In this document: positions 45,053-54,725 of the stretch, in pieces
How positions within the stretch are numbered: the first letter of the stretch is position 1
Layout of the letters: every line of letters starts with the position of its first letter
Assembly: GCF_016863555.1 (NCBI RefSeq)
Contig: NZ_BOPC01000015.1
Location: 44,207 to 108,206 of the forward strand
Origin: Micromonospora qiuiae
Lineage (GTDB): Bacteria > Actinomycetota > Actinomycetes > Mycobacteriales > Micromonosporaceae
DNA: 64,000 nucleotides
Direction: 5' to 3'
Notes under the pieces: model-generated
The model's database searches: none
Told to the model about the DNA's origin: nothing
The model's input: only the letters and a program-made list of their open reading frames with translations
Program-made: the position numbers and the translations under genes

Positions 45053-45940
45053 TCAGCCGGCGGACATGATCTCGCGCATCAGCTTCGCGGTCTCGGTCGG
45101 CGTCTTGCCGACCTTGACACCGACCGCCTCCAGCGCCGCCTTCTTGGCGTCGGCGGTACCCGCCGAGCCGGAGATGATGGCACCGGCGTGGCCCATGGTC
45201 TTGCCGGGCGGGGCGGTGAAGCCGGCGATGTAGCCGACCACCGGCTTGGTGACGTTGGCCTTGATGAACTCGGCGGCCCGCTCCTCGGCGTCGCCACCGA
45301 TCTCACCGATCATCACGATGGCGTCGGTGTCCGGGTCGGCCTCGAACGCGGCCAGCGCGTCGATGTGAGTGGTCCCGATGATCGGGTCACCGCCGATGCC
45401 GACGCAGGTCGAGAAACCGATGTCGCGCAGCTCGTACATCATCTGGTAGGTCAGCGTGCCGCTTTTGCTGACCAGGCCGATCCGGCCGGCGCCGGTGATG
45501 TCGGCCGGGATGATGCCCGCGTTGGAGGCGCCCGGGGAGGCGATGCCGGGGCAGTTCGGGCCGATGATCCGGGTCCGCTCCCCCTTGGCCACGTTGTACG
45601 CCCAGAAGGCGGCCGTGTCGTGCACCGGCACACCCTCGGTGATCACCACGGCCAGCGGAATCCCGGCGTCGATCGCCTCGACGACCGCCCCCTTGGTGAA
45701 CTGCGGCGGTACGAAGATGACGGTCACGTCGGCGCCGGTGTCCTTCATCGCGTCGGCGACGCTGGCGAAGACGGGCAGCTCGGTGCCGTCGAAGTCGATC
45801 GTGGTCCCCGCCTTGCGCGGGTTGACGCCACCGACGACGTTGGTGCCGGCGGCGAGCATCCGCCGGGTGTGCTTGGAACCCTCGGAGCCGGTCATCCCCT
45901 GGACGATGACCCTCGAGTCCTTGGTCAGCCAGATAGCCAT
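45053..45940 (-). CDS. sucD: succinyl-CoA synthetase alpha subunit
   Basis: The 295-aa protein has the CoA-binding fold ([18 protein letters not shown]), [35 protein letters not shown] and the active-site His in [14 protein letters not shown]. It catalyses succinyl-CoA to succinate with substrate-level phosphorylation. The start is four bases after the sucC stop. Confidence 0.97.
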   Translation of the reverse strand: MAIWLTKDSRVIVQGMTGSEGSKHTRRMLAAGTNVVGGVNPRKAGTTIDFDGTELPVFASVADAMKDTGADVTVIFVPPQFTKGAVVEAIDAGIPLAVVITEGVPVHDTAAFWAYNVAKGERTRIIGPNCPGIASPGASNAGIIPADITGAGRIGLVSKSGTLTYQMMYELRDIGFSTCVGIGGDPIIGTTHIDALAAFEADPDTDAIVMIGEIGGDAEERAAEFIKANVTKPVVGYIAGFTAPPGKTMGHAGAIISGSAGTADAKKAALEAVGVKVGKTPTETAKLMREIMSAG

Positions 45941-45944
45941 GTCG

Positions 45945-47123
45945 TCAGACCCCCGCAGCCGCCAGCTCGGCGGCCCGCTCGGCCGCGCCGTCCATGGTGT
46001 CGACCCGCTCGATCAGCGGGTTGTTCGCGCCGTCGAGGATCGCTCGACCGGCCTCGGCGTTGTTGCCGTCGAGGCGCACGACGAGCGGCTTGGTCACCTG
46101 CTCGCCGCGCTCCTCCAGCAGGGCCAGCGCCTGCACGATGCCGTTGGCGACCGCGTCGCAGGAGGTGATGCCGCCGAAGACGTTGACGAAGACGCTCTTG
46201 ACCGACGGGTCGGAGAGCACGATCTCCAGGCCGTTGGCCATCACCGCGGCGCTCGCGCCGCCGCCGATGTCCAGGAAGTTGGCCGGCTTGACGTTGCCGT
46301 GCCGCTCGCCGGCGTAGGCGACCACGTCGAGCGTCGACATGACCAGGCCCGCGCCGTTGCCGATGATGCCGACCTCGCCGTCAAGCTTGACGTAGTTGAG
46401 GTCCTTCTCCTTGGCGGCCTGCTCCAGCGGATCCACGGTCGCCTGGTCGACCAGAGCCTCGTGGTCCGGGTGCCGGAAGCCGGCGTTCTCGTCCAGCGAG
46501 ACCTTGGCGTCCAGCAGCAGCAGCTTGCCGTCCTTGGTCTTCGCCAGCGGGTTCACCTCTACCAGCGTGGCGTCCTCGGCGACGAACGCCTTCCACAGAC
46601 CGACGGCGATCTCGACGACCTGGTCGGCGAGCTCGGTCGGGAAGCCGGCGGCGGTGACGATCTCCCGGGCCTTGGCCTCGTCCACGCCCTCGACCGCGTC
46701 GATCGGGGCCTTGACGACCTTCTCCGGGGTCTCGGCGGCGACCTGCTCGATGTCCATGCCGCCGGCCACGCTGGCGATGCAGAGGAAGGTGCGGTTCGCC
46801 CGGTCGAGCAGGTACGAGAAGTAGTACTCCTCGGCCACGTCGGCGGTCACCGTGATCATGACCTTGTGGACCGTGTGGCCCTTGATGTCCATGCCGAGGA
46901 TGTCGGTGGCGCGGGCCACCGTCTCCTCCGCGCCCTCGGCCAGCTTGACGCCGCCGGCCTTGCCTCGCCCGCCGACCTTCACCTGCGCCTTGACGACCAC
47001 CCGGCCGCCGAGGCGCTCGGCGATCGCGCGGGCCTCCTCCGGGGTCGTGGCGACGCCGCCGGCGAGCACGGGCAACCCGTGCCGCTCGAACAGGTCCCGC
47101 CCCTGGTACTCGTACAGGTCCAC
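45945..47123 (-). CDS. sucC: succinyl-CoA synthetase beta subunit
   Basis: The 392-aa protein starts at GTG 47123 ([20 protein letters not shown]). The ATP-grasp domain is seen in [20 protein letters not shown] and [20 protein letters not shown]. The ligase domain is seen in [17 protein letters not shown] and [20 protein letters not shown]. It pairs with SucD downstream in the TCA cycle. Confidence 0.97.
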   Translation of the reverse strand: MDLYEYQGRDLFERHGLPVLAGGVATTPEEARAIAERLGGRVVVKAQVKVGGRGKAGGVKLAEGAEETVARATDILGMDIKGHTVHKVMITVTADVAEEYYFSYLLDRANRTFLCIASVAGGMDIEQVAAETPEKVVKAPIDAVEGVDEAKAREIVTAAGFPTELADQVVEIAVGLWKAFVAEDATLVEVNPLAKTKDGKLLLLDAKVSLDENAGFRHPDHEALVDQATVDPLEQAAKEKDLNYVKLDGEVGIIGNGAGLVMSTLDVVAYAGERHGNVKPANFLDIGGGASAAVMANGLEIVLSDPSVKSVFVNVFGGITSCDAVANGIVQALALLEERGEQVTKPLVVRLDGNNAEAGRAILDGANNPLIERVDTMDGAAERAAELAAAGV

Positions 47124-47664
47124 GATTGCGCGTCCCGTCCCGTCTCTGCGGCGCACCGTCGCGCCGCCACCAAGCGTATGGAAAGAAAACAGTGCAACGC
47201 CTGACATCAGTTGAAGTTGAAGCAGGCCGGTGAATCCCGCACAACCCGAGCCGCGCGACCGCGTCTCGACCCTACGGCCCCCCGAAGCGTAAGGAAGGTT
47301 GGAAAGGATTCATTGGGCGCAGCCTAGCGATGCGGGCACGGTCGGCAGCCGATCGGGTGCGCGGTGTGCGGTAATCCACAACCTCAGCCCACGCTGCGTC
47401 ACCGAGCCGCAGCGGGAGTCGACCGACTCACCCGTTCGGGCAGTCTTGCCTGGCCGACATCGCATGTCGGGTGCTGTGCGTAACCCTCGGCCGAGGGCGT
47501 CGTTGAGTCAGGTGTCGGCGCGCTGAACAGCGCGAAGACGCGAGAAACGGCCGATGCCCTGTCGGTCGAGGGGTGGCGGCGGGGCATCGTGCATAGAGGG
47601 GCCGGGCGTGTGAGGGGTGCGTCCGGCCCCTCCCCTTTTGGCAATCCGGTTCGCGGACGGTCGG
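47124..47664. other. gene-free region upstream of sucC
   Basis: No gene is supported in these 541 bases. A half C-repeat (GTAAGGAAGGTT) lies at 47289-47300. A GC-rich hairpin (GGGGCCGG pairing with CCGGCCCC, about 47596-47632) lies just beyond the B12-binding gene and probably terminates it. The sucCD promoter must also lie here but was not identified. Confidence 0.6.
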
Positions 47665-48069
47665 TCAACCGACCGGCTGGGTGACGTTCTCCCGGACCCA
47701 CTCCACGATGGACTGGGTCGTCGTGCCCGGCGTGAAGATCTTGGCCACGCCGAGCTGCTCCAGCTCCGGAATGTCGGCGTCGGGAATGATGCCTCCGCCG
47801 AAGACCACGATGTCCCGGGCATCCCGTTCGTCGAGCAGCTCCAGCACTCGACGGAACAGCGTCAGGTGCGCGCCGGAGAGCACGGACAGACCGACCGCGT
47901 CGGCGTCCTCCTGGATCGCGGTCTCCACGATCTGCTCCGGCGTCTGGTGCAGGCCGGTGTAGATGACCTCCATGCCGGCGTCCCGGAGCGCGCGTGCCAC
48001 CACCTTGGCGCCACGGTCGTGGCCGTCCAGGCCCGGCTTGGCGACGACGACCCGAACACGAGAGCTCAT
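47665..48069 (-). CDS. stand-alone cobalamin (B12)-binding domain protein
   Basis: The 134-aa protein starts at ATG 48069. It has the base-off/His-on signature DGHDRG ([18 protein letters not shown]), then SVLSGAHL and [13 protein letters not shown]. It equals the C-terminal B12 domain of methylmalonyl-CoA mutase and its small-subunit forms. A separate catalytic mutase subunit must be encoded elsewhere. Its position beside sucCD suits succinyl-CoA/methylmalonyl-CoA exchange, which is inference. Confidence 0.9.
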   Translation of the reverse strand: MSSRVRVVVAKPGLDGHDRGAKVVARALRDAGMEVIYTGLHQTPEQIVETAIQEDADAVGLSVLSGAHLTLFRRVLELLDERDARDIVVFGGGIIPDADIPELEQLGVAKIFTPGTTTQSIVEWVRENVTQPVG

Positions 48070-48556
48070 CTGCGCATCCCTTTCACCGGCTCTACGGGAC
48101 TCAGCTGAACGAACGGTAACGCGCCAGGCCGGGGCGCGGGAACGGGGCGGCCACCGGCCGGACCCCAGAACCAGGCACGGAACCGGCCGCGTACGGGGCG
48201 GGAAGGGGTGGCACGCGAGGACGGCGAAACCGGGCGCCACCATCACCTCACGCATAGATACAAGCGACGCGGGCCGCGTCAAGCCGGACGACTCCGCCGT
48301 TCGGTCACGGTGTGCGACGAACGGCGGATAACCAGGGCACCTCTCCAGCCTCCCGGACCATGACAATAACGGACGGAATCGGACAGAACGGAGCGGCGAA
48401 TTCGGCGTTCCGGCTTGTGACTCGACTGACGGTTGGCTAACGTGTGCACGGTTGTCATCAGGCCTACGGACGGGTGACGACGTGGTCAGCCGCCGTTCGG
48501 TCCCTGATCTGGACGCCGGTCGAACCGCCTCGGAACCCCGACAACGGAGGGTATGC
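48070..48556. other. intergenic region with the M23-gene promoter
   Basis: There is no convincing gene in these 487 bases between divergent genes. The last 140 bases contain the candidate promoter at 48415-48443 and a leader of about 107 bases before the GTG at 48557. I looked for the c-di-AMP riboswitch that often precedes actinobacterial wall hydrolases and could not recognise it. Confidence 0.5.
48415..48443 (+). promoter_or_regulatory. candidate sigma-70-type promoter for the M23 peptidase
   Basis: TTGTGA (48415-48420), a 17-base spacer and TAACGT (48438-48443) fit the -35/-10 pattern of the housekeeping sigma factor. The expected start near 48450 would leave a leader of about 107 bases. 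Confidence 0.4.
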
Positions 48557-49270
48557 GTGCGCCAGCGCCTGTCGTCTGAGCCGGATCGATATCGCGGTCG
48601 CCGCCGCGTACCCACCCCCCCACGCAGCCGCTACGCCGCGGTCGTCACCACCGCCTTCGTCGGTGCCGGTGTGGTGGCCCTGGGGGCCGGCGCACTGCCG
48701 GACGCCAAGGACGTCAGCCCGTCGGTGCTCGACGAGCTGCGGCAGGCATCGATCAGCAGCCAGGGCGCGGCGGACCGCGTCGACGCCTCCGAGCGGGCGT
48801 CCCGCGACAGCCGAGGAGGTCCGCAGAGCGAGACCGACTCCGGAGTCTGGTTGCTGCCCCTACAGGGCTACGACTTCAACTCCCCGTACGGCATCCGCTG
48901 GGGCAAGCTGCACACGGGCGTCGACCTGGTCGCCCCGGAGGGAACCCCGTACGTCGCGATCCACGCTGGCACGGTCACCAAGGCCGGCTGGTTCGGCGGG
49001 TACGGCTACGCGGTCATCGTCCAGCACGCGGACGGCAGCGAGGCGATCTACGGCCACTCCAACGAGTTGAGCGTCCGCGAAGGCCAGCAGGTCAAGGCCG
49101 GCGACCAGCTTGGCCTGGTCGGCAACACGGGTCACTCGTACGGCTCTCACCTGCACCTGGAGATCCATGTCAAGGGCGAGCCGCTCGACCCGGTGCCGTG
49201 GCTGCAGGAACGCGGAGTGGACATCAAGCTACAAGTCGAGGCAATCTACAGCGAGGTAGTCGAGGACTGA
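48557..49270 (+). CDS. M23-family (LytM-like) peptidase 1
   Basis: The 237-aa protein starts at GTG 48557, which follows GGAGG by six bases. A basic N-terminus leads into one membrane segment ([20 protein letters not shown]). A polar linker precedes the LytM domain with zinc ligands HTGVDL and HLHLEIH and the motif [15 protein letters not shown]. It cleaves peptidoglycan cross-bridges in the wall, or acts as a regulator if inactive; all ligands are present. A strong terminator follows, and a second M23 gene lies downstream. Confidence 0.9.
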   Translation: MRQRLSSEPDRYRGRRRVPTPPRSRYAAVVTTAFVGAGVVALGAGALPDAKDVSPSVLDELRQASISSQGAADRVDASERASRDSRGGPQSETDSGVWLLPLQGYDFNSPYGIRWGKLHTGVDLVAPEGTPYVAIHAGTVTKAGWFGGYGYAVIVQHADGSEAIYGHSNELSVREGQQVKAGDQLGLVGNTGHSYGSHLHLEIHVKGEPLDPVPWLQERGVDIKLQVEAIYSEVVED

Positions 49271-49290
49271 CGCCTGGTAACGCCCGCTGA

Positions 49291-49322
49291 CCGCCCGGAT
49301 CGATCGACCCGGGCGGTTTTGT
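49291..49322 (+). terminator. intrinsic terminator after M23 gene 1
   Basis: CCGCCCGG (49291-49298) pairs with CCGGGCGG (49309-49316), followed directly by TTTTGTT. It lies 21 bases after the stop. Confidence 0.9.
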
Positions 49323-49545
49323 TATGCCATCGAACCGAGAAAGTATCTCACGTCACAGGCGGGACTGTGGCGAAGGTCACGGCTCCCCGCCATCTCCGAT
49401 CCGGTCAGTCGACCTCAGCGGCGGACAGACCCGGACGGGGCACGACGTCCAGCACCGACACCGGCACCACCCCGATACCCAGGGCGTGCCGGACCGACAC
49501 CAGGATTTCGAGGTCACGTACCACTCGATCCAGTGAGGTCCCGTC

Positions 49546-50331
49546 GTGCAGGACAACAGCTCCACCCCGCACCGAAAGAATCCCGACGCCCCGGCCCGGC
49601 ACCGGCGCCGTATCGGCTCGCGTGGCCGCTACCTGGTCATCGGTGCGGTCGCCCTGGTCGGGCTGGGCCTTGGCGGTGTCGCCATGGCCAGCCGCGATGA
49701 CCGTCCCGCCCCCAGCCCGGTCGCCCTCGACACGCAGGCTCGCGCCGAGGCCGCCGAGCGGGCCGACCGGTCGGCCCGCGAACCGGCCGTCCCCGCCACG
49801 CCGGTCAGCCCGACACAGACCCCGTCGGCGAGTCCGACCGCCAGCGCGCGCCCGAGCACCAAGCCCAGCCCGAAGGCCACCGGGACCGCCAAGGCCACGC
49901 CGAAGCCGACCAAGAGCAAGGCCCCGAAGGCGTCCTGGGTGATCCCGATGGCCGGTGCCACCATCACCTCGTGCTACGGCCCTCGCTGGGGCACCCTGCA
50001 CGCCGGCATCGACTTCGCGTTGCCCGCCGGCACCCCGGTCCGCGCCGCCTTCGGCGGCACCGTGACAAAGGCTGGCGACGTCGGTGACGGGTACGGCATC
50101 TCCGTCTTCGTCGACCACGGCAACGGCTACTTCACCCACTACGCCCACCTGAGCACGGCCAGGGTGAGCGTGGGCGACAAGGTCAGCACCGGGCAGACCA
50201 TCGGCCTGGAGGGCTCCACGGGCGACTCGACCGGCCCGCACCTGCATTTCGAGGTGCACCAGGGGCAGATGTGGAACCAGATCGACCCGGCGCCTTTCCT
50301 GCGCGCCCGGGGCATCGACGTGGCCTGCTGA
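49546..50331 (+). CDS. M23-family (LytM-like) peptidase 2
   Basis: The 261-aa protein starts at GTG 49546 after GTGAGGTC. It has one N-terminal membrane segment (YLVIGAVALVGLGLGGVAMA), a long Pro/Ser/Thr/Lys-rich linker (residues 80-130) that probably crosses the wall, then a LytM domain with HAGIDF and HLHFEVH ligands and the motif EGSTGDSTGPHLHFE. It is a paralogue of the upstream peptidase by domain, with its own transcription after the terminator. Confidence 0.9.
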   Translation: MQDNSSTPHRKNPDAPARHRRRIGSRGRYLVIGAVALVGLGLGGVAMASRDDRPAPSPVALDTQARAEAAERADRSAREPAVPATPVSPTQTPSASPTASARPSTKPSPKATGTAKATPKPTKSKAPKASWVIPMAGATITSCYGPRWGTLHAGIDFALPAGTPVRAAFGGTVTKAGDVGDGYGISVFVDHGNGYFTHYAHLSTARVSVGDKVSTGQTIGLEGSTGDSTGPHLHFEVHQGQMWNQIDPAPFLRARGIDVAC

Positions 50332-50344
50332 CCATCGTTCCAGA

Positions 50345-50460
50345 TCAGGCGAGCTTCGCGAGGTAGCTGGCCAGCGCGTCGTACGACTGGCGGGCGCCGT
50401 CGGCCATGCCGGAGGACACCAGGTCGGACGGCAGGGTCACCGTCGCGTCAAGCCCTCCAG
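50345..50460 (-). pseudogene. possible gene remnant downstream of pcrA
   Basis: A minus-strand frame in this stretch ends ATVTLPSDLVSSGMADGAR, then a YDALASYLAKLA tail with a stop at 50345. It has good codon bias but no start of its own, lying between the pcrA stop and the M23 gene. It looks like the C-terminal fragment of a lost gene; the family is unknown. Confidence 0.3.
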
Positions 50461-50472
50461 GAAATGACCGTG

Positions 50473-52842
50473 TCAGAGTTTCTCGATCGGGGCGTGCCGC
50501 AGCACCAGCCACAGTGTCTGATCGCCGAAGTCGATCTGCGCCCGCGCGCCGGGGCCGTGGCCCTCCACCGCCACCACCCGGCCCAGTCCGTACCGCTGGT
50601 GGTTCACCCGATCCCCGGCCGTCACCTTCGGGCCCTGGGGCAGTTCGCTGGCGGTGGCCAGCCGGCTGCCGTCCACGCCGAGCTTCCGCGCCAGCTGCGC
50701 AGCCCTGGGCGTGCCGCCGCTGAAGCCGCTCGCCCGCTCGGCGCGACCACCCACGCCGCCACCGGCACCACCCCATGAGGTGTACGACCCCTCGGTCCGC
50801 TCCCAGCGAACCAGCTCGGGCGGCAACTCCTCGACGAACCGGGACGGCGGATTGTAGGCCGGCTGCCCCCAGGCCGAACGGGTCACCGCCCGGGAGAGGT
50901 AGAGCCGCTGCCGAGCCCGGGTGATGCCGACGTACGCCAGCCGCCGCTCCTCCTCCAACTCCCGGCTGTCGCCCAGAGAGCGCAGATGCGGGAAGACGCC
51001 GTCCTCGAGGCCGGTCAGGAAGACCACCGGGAACTCCAGCCCCTTCGCGGTGTGCAGCGTCATCAGGGTGACCACGCCCTGGTGCTCCGGGTCGTCCGAG
51101 GGGATCTGGTCGGCGTCGGCGACCAGCGCGACCTGCTCCAGGAAGCCGGCCACGGTCGCCCGCTCCCCCTCCGCGCCGGTCGCCTCGATCCGCTCGGTGT
51201 ACTCGCGGGCGACGCTGACCAGTTCCTGGAGGTTGTCCAGCCGCCCGGCGTCCTGCGGGTCGAGGCTCTCCTCCAACTCGGTCAGGTACCCCGAGCGGGT
51301 CAGCACCGCCTCCAGCACCTCCTCCGGAGTGCCCTCGGCGGCCAACTCCCGCGCCGAGTCGAGCAGCGCGACGAACTCGGCGATGCCGTTGGCCGCCCGG
51401 GTGGAGATGCCCGGCGCGTCCCTGGCCCGCCGCAGCGCCGCGCCGAAGGAGATCCGATCGCGGCTGGCCAGCGCCTCCACGCACGCCTCGGCGCGCTCGC
51501 CGATGCCTCGCCGCGGCGTGTTCAGGATCCGCCGGAGGCTGACCGTGTCGTCGTCGTTGACCACCGCGCGCAGGTAGGCCAGCGCGTCGCGGACCTCCTT
51601 GCGCTCGTAGAAGCGCACCCCACCGACGACCTTGTACGGCAGGCCGACCCGGATGAACACCTCCTCGAAGACCCGGGACTGCGCGTTGGTGCGGTAGAAG
51701 ACCGCCACGTCACCCGGGCGGGCCTCCCCCGCGTCGACCAGCCGGTCGATCTCCCGGGTCACCCAGTCCGCCTCTGCGTGCTCGGTGTCGGCCACGTACG
51801 CGACGATCGGCTCGCCGGCCCCGGCGTCACTCCACAGCCGCTTCGGCTTGCGGGAGGTGTTGCGGTCGATCACCGCGTTCGCCGCGTTCAGGATGGTCTG
51901 GGTGGAGCGGTAGTTCTGCTCCAGCAGGATGGTGCGGGCGTCGGTGAAGTCGCGCTCGAACTCGAGGATGTTGCGGATCGTCGCGCCCCGGAAAGCGTAG
52001 ATCGACTGGTCGGCGTCGCCGACCACGCACAGCTCCGCCGGTTCGAGCCCTTCGGTGCCGGAGACCAGCTCCTTGATCAGGACGTACTGCGCGTGGTTGG
52101 TGTCCTGGTACTCGTCGACCAGCACGTGGCGGAATCGGCGGCGGTAGGTCTCGGCGACGTGCGGGTGCGACTGGAGCAGGTGCACCGTCATCATGATCAG
52201 ATCGTCGAAGTCGAGCGCGTGCGCCTCGCGCAGCCGTCGCTGGTAGAGCGCGTACGCCTCGGCCAGCGCCCGCTCGTTGGGCCCGCTGGCCCGGGCGGCG
52301 AAGGTCTCCGGGTCGACCAGCTCGTTCTTCAGGTTGGAGACCTGGGCGGCCAGGCCGCGCGCCGGGTAGCGCTTCGGGTCCAGGTCGAGTTCCCGGGCGA
52401 CCATCTGCATCAGCCGGCGGGAGTCGTCGGCGTCGTAGATCGAGAAGGTGGACTTCAGGCCGGCGTGCTCGTGTTCGGCCCGCAGGATCCGTACGCAGGC
52501 GGAGTGGAAGGTGGAGACCCACATCAGCCGGGCGCGCGGACCGACCAGGGCGGCGACCCGGTCCTTCATCTCGCCGGCGGCCTTGTTGGTGAAGGTGATC
52601 GCGATGATCTCGCCCGGGTGCACGTCCCGCGCGGCGAGCAGGTACGCGATCCGGTGGGTCAGCACCCGGGTCTTGCCGGAACCGGCGCCGGCGACGATCA
52701 GCAGCGGCGAACCGGCGTGGGTGACCGCGTCCCGCTGCGGGCCGTTGAGGCCCTCGACCAACTGCAGCGGGTCGAGACGGCCGGGCACGGCCCGGTGAGC
52801 CGGGGCGGGCTCGGACGAGGGAATTTCAAAGAGAGGACGCAT
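50473..52842 (-). CDS. pcrA: ATP-dependent DNA helicase PcrA/UvrD
   Basis: The 789-aa SF1A helicase has Walker A AGAGSGKT with VLTHRIAYLL, motif Ia TFTNKAAGEMK, motif II VLVDEYQDTNHAQY, motif III GDADQSIYAFRGA, LEQNYRSTQTIL, and motif VI VTLMTLHTAKGLEFPVVFL then YVGITRARQRLYL. The C-terminal Tudor-like region is present (VTAGDRVNHQRYGLGRVVAV). It acts in repair and at stalled replication forks. Repeat C6 lies just upstream of the start. Confidence 0.96.
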   Translation of the reverse strand: MRPLFEIPSSEPAPAHRAVPGRLDPLQLVEGLNGPQRDAVTHAGSPLLIVAGAGSGKTRVLTHRIAYLLAARDVHPGEIIAITFTNKAAGEMKDRVAALVGPRARLMWVSTFHSACVRILRAEHEHAGLKSTFSIYDADDSRRLMQMVARELDLDPKRYPARGLAAQVSNLKNELVDPETFAARASGPNERALAEAYALYQRRLREAHALDFDDLIMMTVHLLQSHPHVAETYRRRFRHVLVDEYQDTNHAQYVLIKELVSGTEGLEPAELCVVGDADQSIYAFRGATIRNILEFERDFTDARTILLEQNYRSTQTILNAANAVIDRNTSRKPKRLWSDAGAGEPIVAYVADTEHAEADWVTREIDRLVDAGEARPGDVAVFYRTNAQSRVFEEVFIRVGLPYKVVGGVRFYERKEVRDALAYLRAVVNDDDTVSLRRILNTPRRGIGERAEACVEALASRDRISFGAALRRARDAPGISTRAANGIAEFVALLDSARELAAEGTPEEVLEAVLTRSGYLTELEESLDPQDAGRLDNLQELVSVAREYTERIEATGAEGERATVAGFLEQVALVADADQIPSDDPEHQGVVTLMTLHTAKGLEFPVVFLTGLEDGVFPHLRSLGDSRELEEERRLAYVGITRARQRLYLSRAVTRSAWGQPAYNPPSRFVEELPPELVRWERTEGSYTSWGGAGGGVGGRAERASGFSGGTPRAAQLARKLGVDGSRLATASELPQGPKVTAGDRVNHQRYGLGRVVAVEGHGPGARAQIDFGDQTLWLVLRHAPIEKL

Positions 52843-52861
52843 CGCCAGCCGAGTCTATGCC

Positions 52862-52915
52862 GTAAGGAAGGGCACCTTATTAACGCCTCCGGTAGAGGAA
52901 GGGCCCCTTCTTAAC
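52862..52915. repeat. palindromic repeat C6
   Basis: This full two-unit C element (GTAAGGAAGGGCACCTTATT start, TTAAC end) lies between the divergent pcrA and chorismate mutase units and just upstream of the leader promoter. Confidence 0.85.
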
Positions 52916-52922
52916 GTTTCCC

Positions 52923-52951
52923 TTGCGCGCCACCCGGCCGGGCGGCATACT
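52923..52951 (+). promoter_or_regulatory. candidate promoter for the leader peptide/chorismate mutase unit
   Basis: TTGCGC (52923-52928), a 17-base spacer and CATACT (52946-52951) match a housekeeping promoter. The start point predicted seven bases on coincides with the GTG of the leader ORF, so the transcript would be leaderless. Confidence 0.55.
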
Positions 52952-52958
52952 CAACGGC

Positions 52959-53024
52959 GTGTTCGACCAGCGCTTCTACTTTTTCTACGGCACCGGGAGT
53001 CCGGCTGCCGTGGGTCGCGCCTGA
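52959..53024 (+). CDS. Phe/Tyr-rich leader peptide (attenuator)
   Basis: This is a 21-codon frame from GTG 52959 to TGA 53022, reading MFDQRFYFFYGTGSPAAVGR plus a final Ala. Residues 6-10 are five consecutive aromatics (Phe, Tyr, Phe, Phe, Tyr) with another Phe at position 2. This is the hallmark of a ribosome-stalling leader that senses Phe-tRNA and Tyr-tRNA. It is followed by a strong hairpin and then by chorismate mutase, whose product is the precursor of Phe and Tyr. Confidence 0.75.
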   Translation: MFDQRFYFFYGTGSPAAVGRA

Positions 53025-53038
53025 TCGACAAGACCTGC

Positions 53039-53072
53039 CAAAGCCCTGGGCTCCTCGGAGTCCGGGGCTTTG
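53039..53072 (+). terminator. attenuator hairpin before chorismate mutase
   Basis: CAAAGCCC (53039-53046) pairs with GGGCTTTG (53065-53072), and the stem extends inward through G-C and G-T pairs. It lies 15 bases after the leader stop and 52 before the chorismate mutase ATG. No long T-run follows, as is usual in actinobacteria. Confidence 0.7.
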
Positions 53073-53123
53073 CTCGTCCCGGGATCCGGGCACCGGGCAC
53101 CAGACCGTGAGAGGTACCCGAAG

Positions 53124-53492
53124 ATGACAGACGTGATGGAGCAGAGTGGCGCCCGGGCCGGATCCGGTGTGACCTCGAATGGCAACGGCCCGGCCGGTGG
53201 CCCCGGACCCGAGCCGGCCAACCCGGGCACCGGCACCACGGAGCCGGGCGCTGCCGCCCGGATCGCCGAGATCCGGGTACGTATCGACGAGATCGATCGC
53301 ACCCTCATCGAGCTGTGGCAGGAGCGGGCCGAGCTGTCCCGCGAGGTCGGTACGACCCGGATGGCCTCCGGCGGGACCCGGCTCGTGCTCTCCCGCGAGC
53401 AGGAGATCCTGGAACGCTTCCGCTCCGCTCTCGGTGCCGACGGCACGCAACTCGCCCTGCTGCTCCTGCGGGCCGGCCGCGGCCCGCTCTGA
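53124..53492 (+). CDS. chorismate mutase (AroQ class)
   Basis: The 122-aa protein starts at ATG 53124 (TDVMEQSGARA). About 45 Gly/Pro-rich residues precede the AroQ helical domain: IAEIRVRIDEIDRTLIELWQ, ERAELSREVGTTRMASGGT, then LSREQEILERF. The family's Arg, Lys/Arg and Gln/Glu active-site positions appear in these helices. It converts chorismate to prephenate for Phe and Tyr synthesis. A Phe/Tyr leader peptide and hairpin upstream predict end-product attenuation. The 3' end lies in a 24-bp tandem repeat. Confidence 0.85.
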   Translation: MTDVMEQSGARAGSGVTSNGNGPAGGPGPEPANPGTGTTEPGAAARIAEIRVRIDEIDRTLIELWQERAELSREVGTTRMASGGTRLVLSREQEILERFRSALGADGTQLALLLLRAGRGPL

Positions 53493-53548
53493 GCACCGCA
53501 TTGCGGCCCGCTCTGAGCACCGCACCGCGGCCCGCTCCGGGCAGCATG
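53479..53548 (+). repeat. 24-bp tandem repeat over the chorismate mutase stop
   Basis: About 2.6 copies of a unit starting GCGGCCCGCTCTGAGCACCG cover the last codons, the stop and the following 55 bases. The TGA stop is inside the unit, so extra copies would not change the protein. Confidence 0.75.
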
Positions 53549-53607
53549 CCGTCGCCCGCACCGGCCGGCTCCGGACGCCAGCCAGCCGCGCCAGGCAAAG
53601 CACAGGA

Positions 53608-53644
53608 CCGGGGCGCCGGCCGTTCATGACGGCCGACGCCCCGG
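53608..53644. terminator. bidirectional hairpin
   Basis: CCGGGGCG and CCGGCCGT pair with ACGGCCGA and CGCCCCGG around a short TCATG loop. It sits between chorismate mutase and the convergent peptide-transport operon. Confidence 0.8.
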
Positions 53645-53714
53645 ATCATTGAGGAGGCACTACCTTCACCGCCGATCCCGGTACGGATGGTCGGGCTCGA
53701 CGGCGTCTGTGTGG

Positions 53715-54725
53715 CTACTCCGTCGCGTGCACCACGTCGCGTACCTCGGCGAAGTGGCAGGCGCTCGGGTGGCCGGATTTTTCCCGGATCTGAAGGAGCG
53801 GCTCCTGCTCGGCGCAGATGTCCTGGGCTTTCCAGCAGCGGGTGCGGAATCGGCAGCCCGACGGCGGATCGGCCGGCGACGGCACATCGCCGGTCAGCAC
53901 GATCTGGTCCCGCTGCCCGCGCAACTTCGGGTCGGGCACCGGCACCGCTGACAACAGCGCCTGGGTGTACGGGTGGGTGGGGGTCTCGTAGATCTCGTCC
54001 TCGGTCCCGATCTCCACGATCTTCCCGAGGTACATGACCGCGACCCGGTCGGCGATGTGCCGGACCACCGACAGGTCGTGGGCGATGAAGATGTACGACA
54101 GGCCCAGCTCGTCCTGGAGCTTCTCCAACAGGTTGATCACCTGCGCCTGAATGGAGACGTCCAGCGCGGAGACCGGCTCGTCACAGAGAATGATCTCCGG
54201 GTTGAGCGCCAGCGCCCGGGCGATGCCGATGCGCTGCCGCTGACCGCCGGAGAACTGGTGCGGGTAGCGGTTGATGTGATCGGGGTTGAGACCGACCAGC
54301 TCCAACAGCTCCTGCACCTTGGCCCGCCGCTTGGCCTTGGGCACCACGTCCGGGTGCACCTCGAACGGCTCACCGATGATGTCGCCGACGGTCATCCGCG
54401 GGTTCAGCGAGGTGTACGGGTCCTGCATCACCAGCTGGATGTTGCGCCGACCCCGGCGCCGCTCCTCGGCACCGACCCTGGACATGTTCTTACCCTGCAC
54501 GAACAGGTCGCCGGAGGTCGGCGTCTCCAACCCGACCAGCATCCGGGCCAACGTCGACTTGCCGCAGCCGGACTCGCCCACGATGCCGAGCGTCTCGCCC
54601 CGGCGCAGTTCCAGGTTGATCCCGTCGACCGCACGCACCGCGCCGTACTGCTTCTTGAAGACGACTCCCCGGGTCAGCGGGAAGTGCTTGACCAGGTTCC
54701 TGGTCTCCAGCACCAGATCACTCAT
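53715..54725 (-). CDS. peptide ABC transporter ATPase 2 (OppF-like)
   Basis: The 336-aa ATPase has Walker [30 protein letters not shown], signature [12 protein letters not shown], Walker [13 protein letters not shown] and C-terminal [13 protein letters not shown]. It is highly similar to the ATPase at 38775. It is the last gene of the minus-strand five-gene operon and overlaps the preceding ATPase gene by eight bases. Confidence 0.94.
   Translation of the reverse strand: MSDLVLETRNLVKHFPLTRGVVFKKQYGAVRAVDGINLELRRGETLGIVGESGCGKSTLARMLVGLETPTSGDLFVQGKNMSRVGAEERRRGRRNIQLVMQDPYTSLNPRMTVGDIIGEPFEVHPDVVPKAKRRAKVQELLELVGLNPDHINRYPHQFSGGQRQRIGIARALALNPEIILCDEPVSALDVSIQAQVINLLEKLQDELGLSYIFIAHDLSVVRHIADRVAVMYLGKIVEIGTEDEIYETPTHPYTQALLSAVPVPDPKLRGQRDQIVLTGDVPSPADPPSGCRFRTRCWKAQDICAEQEPLLQIREKSGHPSACHFAEVRDVVHATE

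Noticed and set aside
48444..48556. c-di-AMP (ydaO) riboswitch before the M23 gene
   Set aside because: The leader is long enough, but I could not recognise the conserved core segments.
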